A stretch of DNA of 57,994 bases, taken from Mytilinidion resinicola (lineage: Eukaryota; Ascomycota; Dothideomycetes; Mytilinidiales; Mytilinidiaceae). Where the stretch lies: assembly GCF_010093595.1 (NCBI RefSeq), contig NW_022985469.1:9758-67751 (forward strand), read 5' to 3'. The notes under the pieces are model-generated. The model made no database searches, was not told the DNA's origin, and worked only from the letters and a program-made list of their open reading frames with translations. The translations under genes and the position numbers were made by a program. The stretch's first letter is position 1. Each line of letters starts with the position of its first letter. Of the stretch, positions 52,407-57,994 are shown one piece after another.

Positions 52407-54382
52407 ATGACAGCTTTCAGCCAGCTACTCACGGAGTCTGCTGGACCTATGTTCTGCATATACACAGTCACTGTTCTTCTTACCGTCTACGTCTTGACTT
52501 TGTGCTTCTATCGGCTTCATCTCAGCCCCGCCAGCGAAGTGCCACGTCCAATTTTAGCAAAGCTCACATAATGGTAAGACAAGAGGCTCGGCGGTTCATA
52601 CACCTCGTTTTCTCTTCCTGTATTGTCGGATATCATCAAAATTCTCTCATCTGTTTGAGCAATCCTGTAAGCTTATGCCCAGGGGCGGGCCGCGCCGTCA
52701 CCCTATGCATTTATGAGAAGAGAGGCCCGATAAGACCATCCCGCGTGCACAATCCTGCGTAAAAGAGTCTTTCTACTGTAAAGTAATATCAAGAGCAGCA
52801 TCAGCTTACCACACAGATGAAGGTATGAATTCTACTACGACGTCACGTGTGGCCGGCAATACGTCCGGAAGATACGGGACACTCATGAGAAGTATGGCCC
52901 AATCGTACGCATCAATCCAGAGGAAGTCCACATTCAAGATGCGGAATACTACGATGAAATATACACGGGAGCAACGCGGAAACGCGACAAGTGGACTTTC
53001 TTCACCAACTCATCAGGCCTTCCCGAAGCCGCCTTTGGCACACCTGGTCGTGATATGCATCGCAGGCGAAGGGCGGCTATGAACTTCTATTTCTCGAAGT
53101 CCAAAATACGAAGCTTACAGCCACGGATTATGGAAGTGCTTGACAAGCTCATGGGCAGGTTCCGAGAATTTCAAGAGTCTAAGGAGCCGATGGTCATTTC
53201 ATTGGCATATGCAGCACTAACTAATGGTACAAATGCTTCCCCTTGCATTTAGATCTCGTTCTGCCTTCTAGTCTTACGCTGTCAGACATTGCCATGGAGT
53301 ACGCGTTCGGCCGCAGCGACCATCGTATGAACGCGCCCGATTTCGATCCCAGCTTCAAGATAGCCGGCGAAATAGGCGCCAAACTAGGTCACTTCATCAA
53401 ACAGTTTCCCTGGATCTTGGCCTTGATGAAAGTTCTCCCAGACAAAGCGCACACGATTGCGTATCCGGAGATGGCAACGTATATCAAGCTCAACAAGATT
53501 CGTTTTTCATTCTTCCTTGATCATTGAAGTCACGTATCACTTCTAACACATACTCTTGCCGGTAACTAGGACATCATTAGCCACGTCTCCGAATCCAGTC
53601 CCACCGTAGCGACCCCAAATACGAGAACCAAACCATCATCTTTCACGAGATTCTCAACAGCGACCTCCCCGCACGCAAGAAAACACCCGCGCGCCTCTGG
53701 CAATACGGCCAGGTGACCGTCATTGCGGGCAGGCTCACCACAGCCGCTGCGCTCTCAGATATAACATTCTACCTCCTCTCACAGCCCATGCAGCTTCGAA
53801 AGCTCAAAGATAAGCTCACCCTCGCAGACCCCTCTCACCTCCCTACCCTTACAGCTCTTGAGCAACTCCCTTACCTCACTGCCGTCATCAAAGAACGCCT
53901 CCGCACCAGCAGCGGCATCAGCACCCGCCTCCAACGCATTGCCCACGAAACCTCGTCTACGCCGCTACATCCCCAATACCAAATCCAACAGCCAGCCGAC
54001 GCAAAAACAATACATCCTCCGCCCCGGCATCCCCTTCTCCATGACCGGTCTCCTAATCCACCACTCGCCCACCTACTTCAAAGACCCAACGCAGTTCAGC
54101 CCCGAGCGGTGGATTGAGAACCCGGGGCTGGATCGATATTTCGTGCCCTTCTCGCGTGGAACACGGCAGTGTGTGGGCACTAATCTGGCGTATGCGGAGT
54201 CGTACCTTGCGCTGGCGACTGTGTTTAGGGTATACGGGAGTGGGGAGGTGAAGGTGGAGGGCGATAGAGGGTGGTTAGAGTTGCATAACACTAGTTTCGA
54301 GGATATTGAGATTGTAGGAGATGGGGTCACGCCGCTGTACCGGGAAGAGAGTAAAGGCGTGAGGGTTGTGGTGCGGGGATAG
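52407..54382 (+). pseudogene. Cytochrome P450 pseudogene
   Basis: The pieces follow a fungal benzoate-hydroxylase/trichodiene-oxygenase-like P450 in order: an N-terminal membrane anchor (YTVTVLLTVYVLTLCFYRL), KYGPIVRINPEEVHI, RRRAAMNFYFSKSKI, DIAMEYAFGRSDH, FHEILNSDLPA, the I-helix VIAGRLTTAAALSD, the K-helix VIKERLR (ExxR), ERWIENPGLDRYF, and the haem loop FSRGTRQCVG with its Cys. Breaks: TAA at 52569-52571 where the family has Gln or Arg before Trp, an intron 52574-52822 ending in AAG, and one-base shifts near 53605 and 53950. The intron 53227-53285 is normal. Catalytic motifs survive, so the decay is recent or partly due to sequence errors. Confidence 0.8.
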
Positions 54383-55991
54383 GCGAGTGACGCTTTTTTG
54401 AGGCGGGGGCTGGTGTATGTACAGCTGCTTCAAGTGCGCGCAGGAGTTTACTAAGTGTCCCAAAGCGATAACCTTACGTTTTTCTCGCATCTTTCAAAAG
54501 AGCGGCATATTGTACATTCCTTGGCCCAATTCGCGGCATTCTCTCATTTTTATTGCACCGCTGCGTCTCATGCAATCTATTGTGATTTTACGGCTTGAGT
54601 TTCTTTCTCCTGTCTTATGTCAGATTTTCGTGTTACATCTTTTTCCCACTCGAGGTTGCTGCCAGGATTGATTGGACGGATTAGTATATCTCCGGCAGAG
54701 ACGCCCAAAACATTAAAGATCTATCCAATTCAGGCTAGGCAAGGGAATTCAAGTGCGAATTAGACGGATCAGGCGTTAAGATGGGCCTGGATTCATTGAT
54801 CGGATCGTTCACACTGTGTTTCAACGGAACCGGGCGACAATTGGACCGCACAATCACGCCGCCAGGCAAGTAGAAAAAGCTTGAAAATTCTCTTTCCTGA
54901 TTCAACTATCGAGGTATATTATACAGAGGTCGATTATTGATGAATCGTGCCTGCTGACGACGTAACACAGGTGCCATCTCAAGAGGAAACGTAACGGTAT
55001 TGGGTCTCCGAAACTCAGCGTTGAGCAAACAATCACGGTGAGAGCGCATCCGACTCTCCGACTCCCAATTGGTAAGCAAGATCATGCTAACTATATCGTG
55101 CATTATCTTGCTATTATTCCTTTGATAGGTTAGCATGCCAAGTGGTGTAGTGTAGTGCCTCACTATAGGTGTCTATACACTATCTTACCACCGTCAAGCG
55201 AACCTCAAAATCCTCACGGAAATCTGGCAAGGCGTAAGACATGAACTTCGTCGTCATGAACGGTCTTCAAATTGACCGAGCTATCTTATAAGTAGATCTT
55301 ATTCAACAAACAAGTATACAAACGAGGTGGACACATTTGGGACCCGCGTACTGTAGGATGGGCGAGAAGAGACTCCCTATACGGATCAACTTCCCAATTG
55401 GTAAGTATTCCGGCATTCGCCTTGAAGGATTGTATCGGGTTTTCGATCCACTAACGCTAATATATTGAGTTGGGCACACTTAGCTACAGTCTTTGTGAAG
55501 TGGCTCAATACACGTTGGAGAATAGGCAATGATAAGTCCTTGAACGTTTAGTATGATGTGTTCACTTCCGGAATTACCTACTAGGCCAAGCGGCCTCTAA
55601 AACTAATATCTCACTTAGATAGTTTCAAGGCGGGTAAGTGTACTCCGACTTGACCTTAAGAGGTCCCATCGCCTAATTTACGCAGGAAAACCTTACTTAT
55701 TCTGCTATTCCAGGTGTTTGTATGCTCACAACGGTTAGTGTACCCTCACAAAGTATCTTTCGACTACACCGTTAGGAGCCTTTTGACCAGTGTGAACGCC
55801 AACCTGCGACTGGTCGAGGTGCCTCGAGTATTCTCGGCGAATCTGAACGACGCCAAAACCGGCTGCGTTCCACCAGAGTCGACCCTTCCCTACTCATTAC
55901 ACCCCCTCCGCTCCTCCCTGGTAAATCTTCCCCCCACACACACCTCTTCCGGGAAGCCCTACCTACACCCACCACTCTACCACATCAAACA
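54383..55991. other. Long intergenic region without a recognised gene
   Basis: I see no coding family and no inverted-repeat element. Several stretches around 55380-55700 contain GGTAAGTaTTCC-like and GGTAAGTGT sequences that mimic splice donors, but no exons can be joined. The last 100 bp are pyrimidine-rich leader sequence of the next gene. Confidence 0.4.
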
Positions 55992-57188
55992 ATGGCTCCC
56001 CAACCTCACATCCGCTTGTGGGAAGACATCACGCCTCTCCCAAAGCCTCTCTGGGAGCCAACACTGCCTCGAGTTCTGGTCATCGGCGGCGGCGTCTCCG
56101 GCCTGGTCACCTCCTGGGTGCTCCTCGATGCCGGTTACCCCGTTACCATCCTCGCCAGCGAGTACGCCATCTTCACCGGATCGCGCCGCCTGACCTCTCA
56201 AATCGCCGGCGCTCTTTGGGAGTACCCACCCGCCGTCTGCGGTGCACACACCGACCCGATCTCCCTCCAGTCCTCGAAGCGATGGTGTATGGAATCCTAC
56301 CATTGCTACTCTGCCCTCGCCGCATTTGACTCCGCCGCCACCGGTGTCTCCATGAAGACTTCTATCGCTTGCTTCCCGCACCCGATCGCCGAAGACCCAG
56401 TCCAGGTCGCGAAGGTAGCCGAGATGACTGCGACCGACATTCAAGACTTTCGCCGCGACAATGGCGCTCTCCAAAACGTCGGCGTCAACATGGACTTCCC
56501 CATCCATGAATGCTACTCGCATCTAGCACCAGTGATCGACACCGACCGTGCCATGGCTTGGCTCGCATCCCTCGTCAAGTCCAAGGGCGCCACAATGCTC
56601 ATTGGAACCATCTCCGGCGACTTGATTCAGCAAGAGAAGGCCCTGCTCACCCGCTTCTCCGCCGCCGCCATCGTCAACGCCTCTGGTCTCGGCTCCAGAG
56701 GCCTTGGAACCGGTAGCACATGCTACCCCCTTCGCGGCGCCCTCCTCCGGGTCCGCAACGACGGCACCGACTTCCCCAAACTCACTGCCGCTCTCAGCAT
56801 CTCCGCCGACTCGAGCGAGGACAACGAGATCGTGTTCTTGGTCCCGCGTGGCGAAGACACTCTCCTGCTCGGCGGCCTCGCCCAGCCGAACGAAGCGAGC
56901 TTGGACTTGACCCTCGACTCGCCGGTCATCAAGCGCATGCGGGAGCGGTGCGAGAAGTTCTTGCCAGTCTTGAAGAAGGCGAAGTTGGTGGAGGGGTACC
57001 CGCTTGCGCAGGGGCTGCGGCCGTTTCGCAAGGGCAACGTGAGGGTGGCGAGGCAGAGCCGAACCGTCCACAATTATGGACACGGGGGTAGTGGTTGGAG
57101 CTTGGCGTTTGGGTGTGCGTTAGACGTGAAGAGTTTGATTGGGGAGGTTGTCGGGATTGAAGGGGAACGCGTTATGTCGAAGCTGTGA
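55992..57188 (+). CDS. FAD-dependent D-amino-acid/D-aspartate oxidase family protein
   Basis: Single-exon frame of 398 residues. The enzyme class oxidises D-amino acids to keto acids, ammonia and hydrogen peroxide, usually in peroxisomes. PRVLVIGGGVSGLVTSWVLL (residues about 26-45) is the dinucleotide-binding GxGxxG fold, and TSQIAGALWEYPP corresponds to the flavin-contacting SxxAGAxWxP motif. CYPLRGALLRVR and the C-terminal HNYGHGGSGWSLAFGCA form the second family signature. The C terminus, ERVMSKL, ends in SKL, a canonical peroxisomal targeting signal type 1. Substrate preference cannot be determined; the Arg expected to bind the substrate carboxylate lies near QGLRPFRKGNVRVA. The start is supported by the N-terminal spacing to the nucleotide fold and a CACACACCTCTTCC-type leader. 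Confidence 0.87.
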   Translation: MAPQPHIRLWEDITPLPKPLWEPTLPRVLVIGGGVSGLVTSWVLLDAGYPVTILASEYAIFTGSRRLTSQIAGALWEYPPAVCGAHTDPISLQSSKRWCMESYHCYSALAAFDSAATGVSMKTSIACFPHPIAEDPVQVAKVAEMTATDIQDFRRDNGALQNVGVNMDFPIHECYSHLAPVIDTDRAMAWLASLVKSKGATMLIGTISGDLIQQEKALLTRFSAAAIVNASGLGSRGLGTGSTCYPLRGALLRVRNDGTDFPKLTAALSISADSSEDNEIVFLVPRGEDTLLLGGLAQPNEASLDLTLDSPVIKRMRERCEKFLPVLKKAKLVEGYPLAQGLRPFRKGNVRVARQSRTVHNYGHGGSGWSLAFGCALDVKSLIGEVVGIEGERVMSKL

Positions 57189-57689
57189 GAGGGTGTTCTG
57201 GGAAGGATCTTCGGATTTCGAGTGTTGAGTAGGGGATGTCTGGTATAATGTCGAGCTGTCGTGGGTCACTGCGGATTTCTTTGGCACTGGGAGAAGTGTT
57301 TTAATAGAATGTAATTCAACGCTTTCAGCTGGCATGATAATACTGAGGCATACCACATAGTTCCCATCTCCATTGACCAGAGGAAGCATTTATTTTGGCA
57401 TGATAGGACAGGAAACCTGAACTCCATTCAATTCATAGTGGAGGTCGACATAGAGAATAGCTCTCTCATACGTTAAAAACCTGCACATACTCGTCAGATA
57501 TAGCAAACGACTGAGGGACAATAGTCAAGAATCCGAAAGATTGTGATCTAGACAAACTTCTGCCTATTCAATGGAATTGCCATTTCCATGTCTCATAAAC
57601 AGTGCATGTGCGAGATTTTACTGTACAGCGTCAATCACGTGCGCCCCGCCCCCGCAAAGCTACTAAGATTACCTAAGCTCCCGGCACTA
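57189..57689. other. Intergenic region
   Basis: 3' flank of the oxidase gene; no gene or repeat is recognised before the transposon. Confidence 0.45.
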
Positions 57690-57994
57690 ACGTTAACGTA
57701 ATCCACAAGTTAGTGGCCCGCACAAGCTAGTGGCCCACCCAACTCAACACGCGACGCGTCGTCCAACAACCACCCCAATGGCAGCACCACAACAACAAGA
57801 AGCCATCTTTCAAGAAGGCAGAGTTATTCTAGGCGTTCAAGCCTACAAGACCGGCCAAATTACATCCTTCCGAGGCGTTGAGAAACTATACGATGTGCCC
57901 AGAAAGACGGTTACGCGTCGCGCCCGTGGTATTCCTCCACAACGCGGTGCTATCTCCAAAAATCGCCGTCTTACACCTGTACAAGAAGAGGTTC
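57690..57994 (+). mobile_element. Left part of a pogo/Fot1-type DNA transposon
   Basis: The element runs off the window edge. A plausible left end is ACGTTAACGTAATCCACAAG from 57690 preceded by TA (57688-57689), or ACGTAATCC from 57696 preceded by TA. Subterminal direct repeats 'agttagtggcccgcacaa' and 'agctagtggcccaccca' follow. A transposase frame starts at 57778. Confidence 0.6.
57778..57994 (+). CDS. Transposase N terminus (pogo/Fot1 DDE type), partial
   Basis: The frame is open from ATG to the window end (72 codons). The peptide has a Psq-type helix-turn-helix (AYKTGQITSFRGVEKLYDVP followed by RKTVTRRARG) and then RRLTPVQEE, the usual entry to the CENP-B-type second DNA-binding domain of pogo/Fot1 transposases. 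The catalytic DDE region lies beyond the window. No stop or shift is visible, so the copy could be intact. Confidence 0.8.
   Translation, partial: MAAPQQQEAIFQEGRVILGVQAYKTGQITSFRGVEKLYDVPRKTVTRRARGIPPQRGAISKNRRLTPVQEEV

Noticed and set aside
30493..57188. A secondary-metabolite gene cluster (MFS, P450, PhyH, regulator, propeller)
   Set aside because: The genes are scattered among housekeeping genes, no backbone synthase is present, and two of the enzymes are pseudogenes.

Overview
The window is nuclear DNA of a filamentous ascomycete (Pezizomycotina; Dothideomycetes is my guess, not proven). The evidence is short introns with GTAnGT donors, CTAAC/CTGAC branch sites and YAG acceptors, plus families restricted to or typical of these fungi: HET, HeLo/DUF7580, fungal N-domain ankyrin proteins, Zn2Cys6 regulators, CFEM proteins and Fot1/pogo-type transposase. 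AT-rich stretches and transition-type differences between repeat copies suggest repeat-induced point mutation (RIP).

Layout. 1-1.7 kb: AT-rich repeat DNA with two inverted-repeat elements built on 12-bp tandem arrays. 2.1-8.3 kb: a fungal N-domain/coiled-coil/ankyrin gene whose 3' end is cut short by a 17-bp minisatellite, then a Zn2Cys6 regulator whose 5' intron holds a 424-bp MITE. 8.7-9.8 kb: a PhyH dioxygenase gene with an in-frame stop. 10.3-18.7 kb: a conserved core, with the HECT ligase UFD4 divergent from an NMN adenylyltransferase. 19.6-22.8 kb: an intact HET gene followed by a decayed HET-type gene. 23-30.4 kb: a repeat-rich stretch with a third 12-mer element, a small coiled-coil gene split by a new-looking 273-bp inverted-repeat element with 5-bp target duplications, and a frameshifted Ser/Thr-rich PAN-domain adhesin. 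30.5-34.5 kb: a HeLo/DUF7580 gene divergent from a gene that splices an unrecognised N-terminal region onto a complete Rho-type GTPase. 35.1-43.5 kb: an MFS transporter, relics, another copy of the inverted-repeat element, a frameshifted gene, an odd tRNA-Ile-like gene, an SSU1-type transporter and a CFEM protein. 45-52.2 kb: a secreted beta-propeller, an F-box-like Cys-rich protein and DPH2. 52.4-54.4 kb: a cytochrome P450 pseudogene. 56-57.2 kb: a D-amino-acid oxidase. The right edge enters a pogo/Fot1-type DNA transposon.

Theme. Intact housekeeping genes (UFD4, NMNAT, DPH2, probably the F-box-like gene) alternate with accessory genes of self/non-self-recognition type (ankyrin N-domain, HET, HeLo, Rho fusion) and with genes broken by elements, minisatellites, C-to-T type stop codons and single-base shifts. 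The strongest candidate for something undescribed is the Rho-GTPase fusion beside the HeLo gene. All splice models were made by eye from splice signals and reading phase; no search or RNA evidence was available.
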